Positions 24,573 through 30,309 of a stretch of DNA of 30,394 nucleotides are shown here, one piece after another (positions within the stretch are counted from its first letter, which is position 1; the number at the start of each line of letters is the position of its first letter). Made by a program: the position numbers and the translations under genes. Below the pieces are notes generated by a model. It worked only from the letters and a program-made list of their open reading frames with translations. It was not told where the DNA came from and ran no database searches. Source of the stretch: an uncultured archaeon (GTDB lineage Archaea > Halobacteriota > Methanosarcinia > Methanosarcinales > Methanoperedenaceae); NCBI GenBank assembly GCA_902386085.1, contig CABMIA010000185.1, forward strand, positions 1 through 30,394, given 5' to 3'.

Positions 24573-25364
24573 CTACAACCTTTCCGTTGCATACTCAACC
24601 GCGTTCCTGAATATCGCAACACCTGCCCCTTCTTCTGGTAATTCTTCTCTTGTCCATGATGGATGATTAGTCCTGTGCGTGAACGCTTCAGGGTGCGGCA
24701 TCATTCCGAAAACTCTGCCTGTCTCATCGCATATTCCTGCGATGTTATCCTCCGAGCCGTTGGGATTATGGGGATATCCGGCAAGATTTCCATCTCTGTC
24801 CGCATACCGGAAGACGATGTGGTTGTTCTTTTTCAATCGTGAAAGCACCTGCGGGTTCTTGACAACGAACTTCCCCTCTCCATGTCGAACCGGCAGGTAG
24901 ATGCTGTTAATTCCTTTTGTGAATACGCATTTTGAACCTGCACTGGCACGCAGGTGCACCCACCTGTCCTCGAACCTGCCAGAATCGTTGAAAGTGAGTG
25001 TAACCTCCTGTGTGGTGTAATCACTATCAAAAGCCGGCAGCAGCCCCATCTTTACCATCGCCTGGAAACCATTGCAGATGCCGATGATCAACTTCCCGGA
25101 ATCTATGAAATCCCCGACCTGTTCGCCAAGGTTGTATTTTATCATGTTGGCAAGGACTTTGCCAGACGCTATATCATCCCCGAATGAGAATCCACCCGGC
25201 AGCGCCAGGATATGAAAATCCGAGAGTTTCTTTGTCCCGTTGATGAGGTCTGTGAGATGCACTCGCTCCGCGTCCGCACCTGCAAGTTTGAAGGCATGTG
25301 CTAATTCCATGTCGCAGTTTATGCCGTAGCCTGTGAGGACGAGTGCTTTTGGTGTCATTTTCAT
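24573..25364 (-). CDS. purQ: Phosphoribosylformylglycinamidine synthase, glutaminase subunit PurQ
   Basis: A 263-aa class I glutamine amidotransferase that supplies ammonia to PurL in purine synthesis. The triad is visible: C97 (GICNGFQ), H224 and E226 (MMPHPEAF). It also has ALPGGFSFGDDIASGKV and the VRHGEGKF segment typical of PurQ rather than other amidotransferases. Slightly longer than bacterial PurQ (about 225 aa), as is usual for this archaeal type. ATG 25364 is used; an ATG two codons later is possible. A TATA-like GTTATAAATAAAAT (minus strand, about 25378-25392) lies just upstream. Confidence 0.95.
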   Translation of the reverse strand: MKMTPKALVLTGYGINCDMELAHAFKLAGADAERVHLTDLINGTKKLSDFHILALPGGFSFGDDIASGKVLANMIKYNLGEQVGDFIDSGKLIIGICNGFQAMVKMGLLPAFDSDYTTQEVTLTFNDSGRFEDRWVHLRASAGSKCVFTKGINSIYLPVRHGEGKFVVKNPQVLSRLKKNNHIVFRYADRDGNLAGYPHNPNGSEDNIAGICDETGRVFGMMPHPEAFTHRTNHPSWTREELPEEGAGVAIFRNAVEYATERL

Positions 25365-25433
25365 TATCTCTATAGTTCTATTTTATTTATAACTGCATCT
25401 GTTAGGAATCTGGAATGTATTATTTGCATCAAT

Positions 25434-25470
25434 CGTTATTTATTTGTATATCAAATCATATTTAATAACG
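25434..25470 (+). promoter_or_regulatory. Promoter and operator-like palindrome of the RHH/PIN module
   Basis: Outer inverted repeats CGTTATT (25434-25440) and AATAACG (25464-25470) enclose an inner TTTG-TATAT-CAAA (25443-25455), which doubles as a TATA box about 20-25 nt before the ATG at 25472. There is no Shine-Dalgarno, so the antitoxin message is probably leaderless. The layout fits autorepression by the ribbon-helix-helix antitoxin. Confidence 0.5.
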
Positions 25471-25471
25471 T

Positions 25472-25789
25472 ATGACAACAAATGTAGTACAGGTACGAAT
25501 GCCATCTGCAATACTGAAAAATATCGAAGACCTTGTCAAGAAAGGTTTCTACAAAAATAAAAGCGAGGTAATCATCGACGCGGTGCGACATTTTGTGGGC
25601 ATGAGTCAAACTGAGAGCGATGTGGCTCTGTTCATAAGGGAAGAACTGCACGGAAGACATGTCAAGTGCGACTACTCGGCCAGAGACATCGATGCTCTCT
25701 GGGAGAAAATCAGGCGGGGAGGGGAATGGAAAGAGCGTTTCGGGACAAGTGCAGAGAGCGTGATGAAAGAACTTAGGGGAAGAAAATGA
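25472..25789 (+). CDS. Ribbon-helix-helix antitoxin (CopG/ParD-like)
   Basis: A 105-aa protein. The N-terminus VVQVRMPSAILKNIEDLVKKGFYKNKSEVIIDAVRHFV is a textbook ribbon-helix-helix DNA-binding domain, with the strand VQVRMP and helices around SEVIIDAVR. The C-terminal half (EELHGRHVKCDYSARDIDALWEKIRRGGEWKERFG) would wrap the toxin. It overlaps the PIN gene by 4 bp (ATGA) and follows an operator-like palindrome. Confidence 0.88.
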   Translation: MTTNVVQVRMPSAILKNIEDLVKKGFYKNKSEVIIDAVRHFVGMSQTESDVALFIREELHGRHVKCDYSARDIDALWEKIRRGGEWKERFGTSAESVMKELRGRK

Positions 25790-26229
25790 TTTTCATTGAC
25801 ACGGATATTTTTGTGATCGAAAAACTCTTCAAAGATGATGACAGGTATAGCACTGCGAAAAAGTTCCTGAACAACGATTTAAAGGATAAGTGCACCTCGA
25901 TCTACAATTTGTTTGAACTTCTTGGCATAGCATCCTATAACCTGAACACATCCGAATTGAAAAAATTGCTTAAGGGATTCCCTGAAGTCTATAATATAAA
26001 AATATTGTTTCCTTCAACAGCATACGAATCTCCTGAAGCTTTTATGGAACAGATGTTAGATAAAACATTTATAAAAATTAGGTTAAAAATGAATTTTATG
26101 GATGCATTGATACTGAATGTGGCTGAAGAGCATAATTGTTCTAAATTTGTTACGTGGAATGTGAAACATTTTGAAGGGAGGACAGATATCCCTGTAACGA
26201 CTCCTGATTTGATGCTTGCACCAAAATAA
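25786..26229 (+). CDS. vapC: PIN-domain ribonuclease toxin (VapC-like)
   Basis: A 147-aa metal-dependent RNase of the PIN superfamily. Conserved acidic residues are visible: D5 and D7 (IFIDTDIFV), E44 (YNLFELLGI), D106 (NFMDALIL), with N125 in FVTWNVKHF at the position often Asp or Asn in this group. It is coupled by ATGA to the RHH antitoxin. Its stop lies 5 bp from the 3' end of the convergent tRNA-Leu gene. Confidence 0.88.
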   Translation: MIFIDTDIFVIEKLFKDDDRYSTAKKFLNNDLKDKCTSIYNLFELLGIASYNLNTSELKKLLKGFPEVYNIKILFPSTAYESPEAFMEQMLDKTFIKIRLKMNFMDALILNVAEEHNCSKFVTWNVKHFEGRTDIPVTTPDLMLAPK

Positions 26230-26233
26230 GAGA

Positions 26234-26318
26234 TGCGAGGGATGGGATTTGAACCCACGAACCCCTACGGGATTGGACCCTAAATCCAACGCCTTTGACC
26301 GGCCTGGGCAACCCTCGC
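26234..26318 (-). tRNA. tRNA-Leu (anticodon UAG)
   Basis: Cloverleaf on the minus strand: acceptor GCGAGGG/CCCTCGC with discriminator A, D arm within GCCCAGGCCGGTCAAAGGC, anticodon stem TTGGA/TCCAA with loop TTTAGGG (anticodon TAG), long variable arm CCCGTAGGGG, and T arm GTGGG-TTCAAAT-CCCAT with one G-U pair. The long variable arm and anticodon give Leu. No CCA is encoded. Its 5' half is part of a 43-bp direct repeat repeated at 29795-29837, so the gene is the target of the adjacent integrated element. The original upstream promoter DNA is now displaced to the far side of the element. Confidence 0.95.
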
Positions 26319-26319
26319 A
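26277..26319. repeat. attL, 43-bp core inside tRNA-Leu
   Basis: Identical to 29795-29837. It covers the tRNA from one base before its 5' end through the anticodon loop, and restores a complete tRNA gene at this side. Confidence 0.92.
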
Positions 26320-26866
26320 ACAGCTTTTTGAAAAAGCTGGCAAAAACGGTATCGATACCATTTTGAAATTAAGGGGTTTATCTGATACTACAATCAAATC
26401 ATATAAGTGTTGTTATAACCAATTCAAAAGAAGCGTAGGCAAAAAACATATCACAAAAGGATTACTTCAAGAATATTGGTTAAATCATTCTGATAAGAGG
26501 AACAATCTTGCTCTATTGCGCTCGGTATTCGCAAGTGAAATAAGGGTTCTGGGGTTTGCTATTGCTATTATTGCAATATACTGGTTGATATACAATTGGA
26601 AACCCCAAATATTATACATGCAGTAGAATCATTTTAGAAGCTGAAAAGAGGCTTATTTATTTAGATTCTGAAGAAAAACGTGTCATTCTAGAAGCTGCAA
26701 AGAAAATTTTATCCACAACTATATAATTAGAACGAGAATAGACAAGGTTCAAAAGTGAATTTTGTTTTTGTTAGCTTATAGGAGGCTTTGCAAGACATTA
26801 TAGCGATTTCAGCCCAGAGTCTTGAAAGATATTTATGAAAAGGCAGGGTTGAAGATATTATGTTGA
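26320..26866 (+). pseudogene. Decayed SSV-type tyrosine integrase, main part
   Basis: Directly after the att core the frame reads QQLFEKAGKNGIDTILKLRGLSDTTIKSYKCCYNQFKRSVGKKHITKGLLQEYWLNHSDKRNNLALLRSVF, a SAM-like core-binding N-terminal domain of archaeal tyrosine recombinases. It then degenerates (stop at 26626). At 26784-26822 the frame encodes GFARHYSDFSPES followed by a TGA; a one-base frameshift continues as LKDIYEKAGLKILC to TGA 26864-26866. This resembles the C-terminal end of archaeal integrases, with the Tyr of RHYSDFSPE as the likely nucleophile. Regions with the catalytic Arg and His are missing, so there has been an internal deletion plus a frameshift. The start is at the right end of the element (29779). 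Confidence 0.7.
26321..26339. repeat. 9-bp inverted repeat beside the attL core
   Basis: CAGCTTTTT (26321-26329) and AAAAAGCTG (26331-26339) separated by one base, starting one base after the 43-bp core. It could be an integrase-binding arm, or a terminator-like hairpin. It also lies where the promoter of tRNA-Leu should be, immediately 5' of the tRNA. Confidence 0.45.
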
Positions 26867-26960
26867 TATAAAAAGAAATAAATATCAAAAATAACGACTA
26901 TTACAATAGAAAAGAAAAGTATTAGGCTCAAAAAAAAATGTATAAATGAAGGTATTTTGT

Positions 26961-27095
26961 ATGACTAATAAGAAGGATCGAGTCCAAGCTTACAATCCTC
27001 GAACAGGAAGATGGGTGAAAATCGATACAGATACTGGGAAAATAATCGCTCATAAAAAAACAGAGGGGAAATATAAAGGAATTCGCAGGGTCTAA
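26961..27095 (+). CDS. Small basic protein (44 aa) of the element
   Basis: ATG 26961 to TAA 27095. Its product (MTNKKDRVQAYNPRTGRWVKIDTDTG, then KIIAHKKTEGKYKGIRRV) belongs to a recognisable type of very short basic proteins with the NPRTGRWVKIDT.TGKII.HKKT.G.YK pattern, which I recall from archaeal and phage-related genomes with no known role. TATA-like TATAAATG at 26941-26948 and AAGGT 26949-26953 lie upstream. It sits 21 nt before the TIR-like gene, so they may be co-transcribed. Confidence 0.6.
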   Translation: MTNKKDRVQAYNPRTGRWVKIDTDTGKIIAHKKTEGKYKGIRRV

Positions 27096-27116
27096 TCCTA
27101 AGTGAAGAATTAAAAA

Positions 27117-27803
27117 ATGATAATTATTTGTCCTAATAATGGAGATGAATGTGATAAGCACATACAATTTATTCCAAAATCTGCTTTTTTAATTACAGCT
27201 TATCTTAACAAGAATGAAGGTTCTTATGAAGAAATCACTAATATTGAAGAAACATTACGTTCTATTTTAAAAAGAAATGATTTTTCACTGGAAATCGCAA
27301 AAAACAAATTTAATACCGGAAATATGTTGTGTAAAATTTGTGAGTATATACAAGCAACGTCATTTTCAATAGCATTATATACTTCGAAAACTCCTATTAG
27401 GAGTGTCCCAAATATTTTTTACGAAATTGGAATTGCTCAAACATTTGGAAAATCTGTTTACTTAATGGGTGGAAATAATAAAAAGAGACCATCAGATTTG
27501 GGTGGTTTGGAATGGATAAAATTTGATGATATTAATGATTTAGACCAAAAATTTGGGGACATATTTAATAAAGTTAATATAAAATCTGATTATTATAATA
27601 AAATTGGTAATTTAAAATTTAATGCTAAAAATTATGGCGAAGCATTTTGGTATTACAAGACGGCATATCTATTAAATCCTACAACAGAAATTAAAAATAA
27701 TATAATTAAAATCAATGAAAAATTAAAATCTTTAAATAATAATATAGACATATCACTACAAAGAGAAATAGATTCAATTACGAAATTTCTTGCCTTTCTT
27801 TGA
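27117..27803 (+). CDS. TIR-like / nucleoside-deoxyribosyltransferase-like protein with C-terminal TPR
   Basis: A 228-aa protein. Residues of about 20-150 show a Rossmann-type TIR-like fold: AFLITAYLNKNEG at strand 1, FSIALYTSK.PIRSVPNIFYEIGIAQTFGKSVYLMGG in the second half, where E103 of NIFYEIGIA sits at the conserved Glu of TIR/NDT-like NAD- or nucleotide-processing domains. Residues 159-190 (YYNKIGNLKFNAKNYGEAFWYYKTAYLLNPT) form one TPR repeat, then a Lys/Asn-rich tail. Composition is extremely AT-rich. Such domains act in NAD cleavage or nucleotide sensing in antiviral systems (family knowledge); the activity here is inference. Confidence 0.6.
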   Translation: MIIICPNNGDECDKHIQFIPKSAFLITAYLNKNEGSYEEITNIEETLRSILKRNDFSLEIAKNKFNTGNMLCKICEYIQATSFSIALYTSKTPIRSVPNIFYEIGIAQTFGKSVYLMGGNNKKRPSDLGGLEWIKFDDINDLDQKFGDIFNKVNIKSDYYNKIGNLKFNAKNYGEAFWYYKTAYLLNPTTEIKNNIIKINEKLKSLNNNIDISLQREIDSITKFLAFL

Positions 27804-27938
27804 TAAACAAAATTTAGTAATTCTTTTGATGGGAGTTAATGGTGAAGATCAATTATCGGACCTTAACTGATTCTCCAGCTTTTTTATAGGATTCCTTGTA
27901 AAAATAAGATTAATGCTTCTAACGCAAAATTAGCAGTT

Positions 27939-28163
27939 TTATCTCCAGTTGATTATTCTTATTTCTCTGAGCGTTTTTATATCGATTCCCATTAATATAC
28001 AGCTTGTCAATATGAACAAAGGAATAAAAGGAGCAATCAATAGCGGGTTTTTCACATCGGAATAAATTCCTGTGAGGAGGACGTATAAGCTGATTATAAA
28101 AACAACAAATACCATTAATGTTCTTGGTTTTTCTGTTTTGACTTCAGTTTCTTTTTCATCCAT
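27939..28163 (-). CDS. Small two-helix membrane protein of the element
   Basis: 74 aa from ATG 28163 (MDEKETEVKTEKPRTLMVF...); a TTG nine codons earlier is possible. There is a charged N-terminus, then TM1 (about 15-33, LMVFVVFIISLYVLLTGIY) and TM2 (about 40-60, LLIAPFIPLFILTSCILMGI), and a basic C-terminus. Not recognised. Small two-TM proteins next to TIR proteins could be effectors or anchors, but nothing proves this. Confidence 0.5.
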   Translation of the reverse strand: MDEKETEVKTEKPRTLMVFVVFIISLYVLLTGIYSDVKNPLLIAPFIPLFILTSCILMGIDIKTLREIRIINWR

Positions 28164-28219
28164 ATTTATGCTAATAATACCCTGCAACACATAACTGCGT
28201 CAAAATGCTCATTCATTGA

Positions 28220-28519
28220 TTAGCCCCATCTTACATTATACCCACAATTTGGACATGGGGATTGATTTAGCTTAAGTACCCAATTGCAATTTCCACACCT
28301 GTGAATAGTAACATCCTGCCCTTTGACGCCTGCTTTTGCTATTTCTTTTAATATGTATAAAAATAACCATATTACAATTACAGCCAAAACCAACTTTGCT
28401 ACAGCATCATTTCTTCCCATTTTTTGCGACCAGGCCAGTAATCGGCTATCGAGATTAATATAGTTAACTCTAAGGTAATACCTTTTCTTATCGTGCTCTG
28501 CGTCTCCTTTTAGAACCAC
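28220..28519 (-). CDS. Membrane protein with C-terminal zinc ribbon
   Basis: A 99-aa protein from GTG 28519. It has a basic N-terminal part (MVLKGDAEHDKKRYYLRVNYINLDSRLLAWSQKMGR), one TM helix (about 41-58, AKLVLAVIVIWLFLYILKEI) and a C-terminal zinc ribbon with C75-x2-C78 and C89-x2-C92 (HRCGNCNWVLKLNQSPCPNCGYNVRWG). Not recognised as a named family. The start codon is supported only by the upstream stop; no strong Shine-Dalgarno is visible. Confidence 0.55.
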   Translation of the reverse strand: MVLKGDAEHDKKRYYLRVNYINLDSRLLAWSQKMGRNDAVAKLVLAVIVIWLFLYILKEIAKAGVKGQDVTIHRCGNCNWVLKLNQSPCPNCGYNVRWG

Positions 28520-28819
28520 GCCTTTGCCATTTCATACTATGTTTTTTTGTGGTTTACTGGTTCCCAGAGCCGACTGGCAGCCCAAAGACAACGTAAAATA
28601 GGTGGAGGCTCTTCCCAAATCATGCGATTGGAATGGTGGGAGGGAAGCCCAGCATTTTGAACGTAACGAGATTTATAGATTGCTAAGTGTTTCGCAAATT
28701 ATTCTTAATCTTCCTCTGTGGTTGTAGAAATGGAAAATAAGACTTCAAATCATGGTTTTTTTCAAGCTCTCTGACGATAAGGTTGCTTCTTCAAACGCAG
28801 CTCTACCTCTATACTCACC
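28520..28819. other. 300-bp gap with a decayed repeat and a weak hairpin
   Basis: No intact gene. It holds a long-loop hairpin (AGAGCC 28566-28571 with GGCTCT 28607-28612). At 28762-28796 is a 35-bp segment 30/35 identical to 28896-28930 inside the TIR gene. In the matching minus-strand frame the copy encodes V-stop-RSNLIVREL against VCRGELIVSEL in the gene. Confidence 0.5.
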
Positions 28820-29440
28820 CTACAGTATAATATCATCTAAACTATCATTAAAGGTTGCAGCTCTATCTTTAAACATATATATAATATCAGAAGTATCAAG
28901 CTCACTGACGATAAGTTCGCCTCTGCAAACTGGGCATTTATATTTCTTGCCATACACAAATCTATAAAAAGTGGCTTTACAAGTTTCTTTTCCACAGTGA
29001 GTGATTTTGAATTTTGGCATTATTTCGGGTTGGTCTGTAGGGATTGTAGTCCCCGCACTTTCGACTATTGGAAAAAAAGGGAAAGTTTTCTTTGTATTAA
29101 CTTTTTTTGGATATTGAATATAACCAGTAACATATGGAATGGGAACATCGATTTTTTCATCTTTTGGTTCAAAGACCCATACATTTAACTTTAATGCAGC
29201 AGCTAAGCCAACTTCGTAACTAACCCAAGTACGAGTGTGGGTTTTCTCCATTGGTTTTGAGAGCACAACAAACAATGAATCAGAAGCTTTCAGAGCATCT
29301 AAAATTGTTTTTGCGTGTGGGGGTTTTGGTCCTTCCCATGAATACCAATATGCTTTATGGTCTGATGAATCAAAGAATTTAGCAAAAAAAGTTCTTCCTG
29401 CTTCGTCATCCTTACTGTGAGACATAAACACTCTGCCCAT
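28820..29440 (-). CDS. TIR-domain protein with C-terminal zinc ribbon
   Basis: A 206-aa protein. TIR domain at about 2-92: RVFMSHSKDDEAGRTFFAKFF (strand 1 and BB-loop side), SDSLFVVLSKPM, and WVSYEVGLAAALKLNVWVFEP with E76 at the place of the catalytic Glu of NAD-cleaving TIR domains. A linker (about 93-145) has two hydrophobic strands. A zinc ribbon with H148/C149, C154, C169 and C172 (ITHCGKETC..., YKCPVCRGEL) follows, then a short acidic tail. AT-rich. TIR domains are widespread effectors of prokaryotic immunity, and the ribbon could bind nucleic acid or protein. The combination and location suggest a defence gene; function is inferred. Confidence 0.75.
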   Translation of the reverse strand: MGRVFMSHSKDDEAGRTFFAKFFDSSDHKAYWYSWEGPKPPHAKTILDALKASDSLFVVLSKPMEKTHTRTWVSYEVGLAAALKLNVWVFEPKDEKIDVPIPYVTGYIQYPKKVNTKKTFPFFPIVESAGTTIPTDQPEIMPKFKITHCGKETCKATFYRFVYGKKYKCPVCRGELIVSELDTSDIIYMFKDRAATFNDSLDDIIL

Positions 29441-29778
29441 TCTGTCACCTATTTTTGTTGTTTCAGCTTCCTTTTATTAGTCTTAGTGGCATAAAACTTC
29501 CTGTTCAGGAGTTCCTATCTCAACTTTCTTGAACCGCCCTTTCTTATCCCTTGGACATTTGCATTTCTTGGGCTTGCAAATGCAGTAAAGATTTGTTTCT
29601 TATTCAAATGTCTAAATCAATGTGCTTGCATCCTTGGAAGGAATAGCAAAGAAGGTCGAATAGAATGAGTAAAATCGGTTGGACATCGGTATTAATCAGA
29701 GTCTTTACACGGCATCTTAAGAGAAAATGCAAAAGAGCAGAAAATCGCTATACATGAACTCATTTCTCGTGGAGTTAT
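29441..29778. other. Non-coding or decayed stretch at the right end of the element
   Basis: 338 bp without an intact gene. The minus strand at 29483-29599 is open for 38 codons and Cys-rich (CICKPKKCKCPRDKKGRFKKVEIG) but lacks a usable start. A stem CATTTGCA/TGCAAATG near 29553-29580 lies in it. On the plus strand a short ORF starts MSKIGWTSVLIRV at 29666, which begins like the MSKIGWT start of phage Gp37/68-type (DUF5131) proteins but ends after 30 codons. All look like remnants. Confidence 0.4.
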
Positions 29779-29871
29779 ATGGGTATCTTCCCCCACCCTA
29801 AATCCAACGCCTTTGACCGGCCTGGGCAACCCTCGCATTTCTGTGCCATAATTTGCCTTTGCTCTAAATGA
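29779..29871 (+). pseudogene. 5' stub of the split integrase gene
   Basis: ATG 29779 with GGAG at 29771-29774 (4 nt spacing) reads MGIFPHPKSNAFDRPGQPS through the 43-bp core, then runs into chromosomal DNA and stops at 29869-29871 (30 codons). Joined to 26320 as in the excised circle, the frame continues without interruption into QQLFEKAGKNGIDTILK. This is the proper start of the element's integrase. Confidence 0.78.
29795..29837. repeat. attR, 43-bp copy of the tRNA-Leu 5' half
   Basis: Identical to 26277-26319. It lacks the 3' half of the tRNA, so it is not a second tRNA gene. The DNA to its right was probably the original tRNA-Leu upstream region. Confidence 0.92.
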
Positions 29872-29949
29872 TTTCTAATGCATAAAGCTTATTATGGATA
29901 CCATTTCAGTGCGTAAACATGGGAATAATGACAAATTAGATTGAACAGC

Positions 29950-30309
29950 ATGAAAGGAGTTTACATATTAATCCTCAAACTGGATAACAATGCAGGTATT
30001 AAAATCGGGAAGCTTGGAAATCTGAATTTCAAAAATGGTTATTATGCCTACATCGGCTCAGCCCTCGGAACAGGTGGGTTCAAGCGCGTAACAAGGCATT
30101 TCAATGTAGCTTCAGGCAAAAACCGCACAAGGAAATGGCATATCGATTACCTGCTGCCCCATTCCAGCGTCGTGTGTGCCGTACTCTTGCCAACAGGTGA
30201 AGCCCTTGAATGCGCCGTTGCAAGAACGCTTGCGAAATTCGCAGATCGTGTTCCGGGATTCGGGTGCACCGACTGCTCCTGTCCAACGCATCTCCTCTAT
30301 TCCGAATAG
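29950..30309 (+). CDS. DUF123 / GIY-YIG-like nuclease-family protein
   Basis: 119 aa from ATG 29950 (MKGVYILILKLDNNAGIKIGKLGNLNFKNGYYAYIGSALGTGGFKRVTRHF). A TTG three codons earlier is in frame but less likely. DUF123 proteins share GVY.L.....G.....G.Y.YIGSA......R..RH and KWHIDYLL, all present here, with C-terminal Cys residues (FGCTDCSCPTHLLY). They are related to GIY-YIG endonucleases, and in some archaea the domain is fused to endonuclease III. A DNA repair or processing role is possible but unproven. It lies on the chromosomal side of attR. Confidence 0.85.
   Translation: MKGVYILILKLDNNAGIKIGKLGNLNFKNGYYAYIGSALGTGGFKRVTRHFNVASGKNRTRKWHIDYLLPHSSVVCAVLLPTGEALECAVARTLAKFADRVPGFGCTDCSCPTHLLYSE

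Larger units (their letters stand above)
26277..29837. mobile_element. Integrated element in tRNA-Leu, about 3.5 kb, SSV-type, integrase decayed
   Basis: Bounded by 43-bp perfect direct repeats (26277-26319 and 29795-29837) that match the tRNA-Leu sequence from its 5' end through the anticodon loop. The distance between repeats is 3518 bp. The integrase gene is split across the ends: start codon plus 20 codons at the right end, the rest at the left end. Cargo is very AT-rich: a 44-aa basic protein, a TIR-like/TPR protein, two small membrane proteins and a TIR-zinc-ribbon protein. The integrase lacks most of its catalytic domain, so the element is probably immobile. Confidence 0.85.

Noticed and set aside
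26216..26626. An open frame beginning at ATG 26216 and running across tRNA-Leu into the integrase domain
   Set aside because: Its first 35 codons are the antisense of the tRNA gene and chromosomal DNA. The genuine integrase start is at 29779, as the frame-matched right end shows.
26637..26730. An imperfect direct repeat (TCATTTTAGAAGCTG and TCATTCTAGAAGCTG) as a possible CRISPR or tandem array
   Set aside because: Only two unequal copies, no spacers, no leader. No CRISPR array is visible anywhere in the window.
28752..28967. A plus-strand frame of 71 codons at the end of the TIR gene
   Set aside because: It is antisense to the TIR-zinc-ribbon coding sequence and shows low-complexity Ser/Leu composition typical of a shadow frame.
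29795..29837. A possible second tRNA-Leu gene
   Set aside because: Only the 5' half up to the anticodon loop is present; no variable arm, T arm or 3' acceptor strand follows. It is an attachment-site copy.
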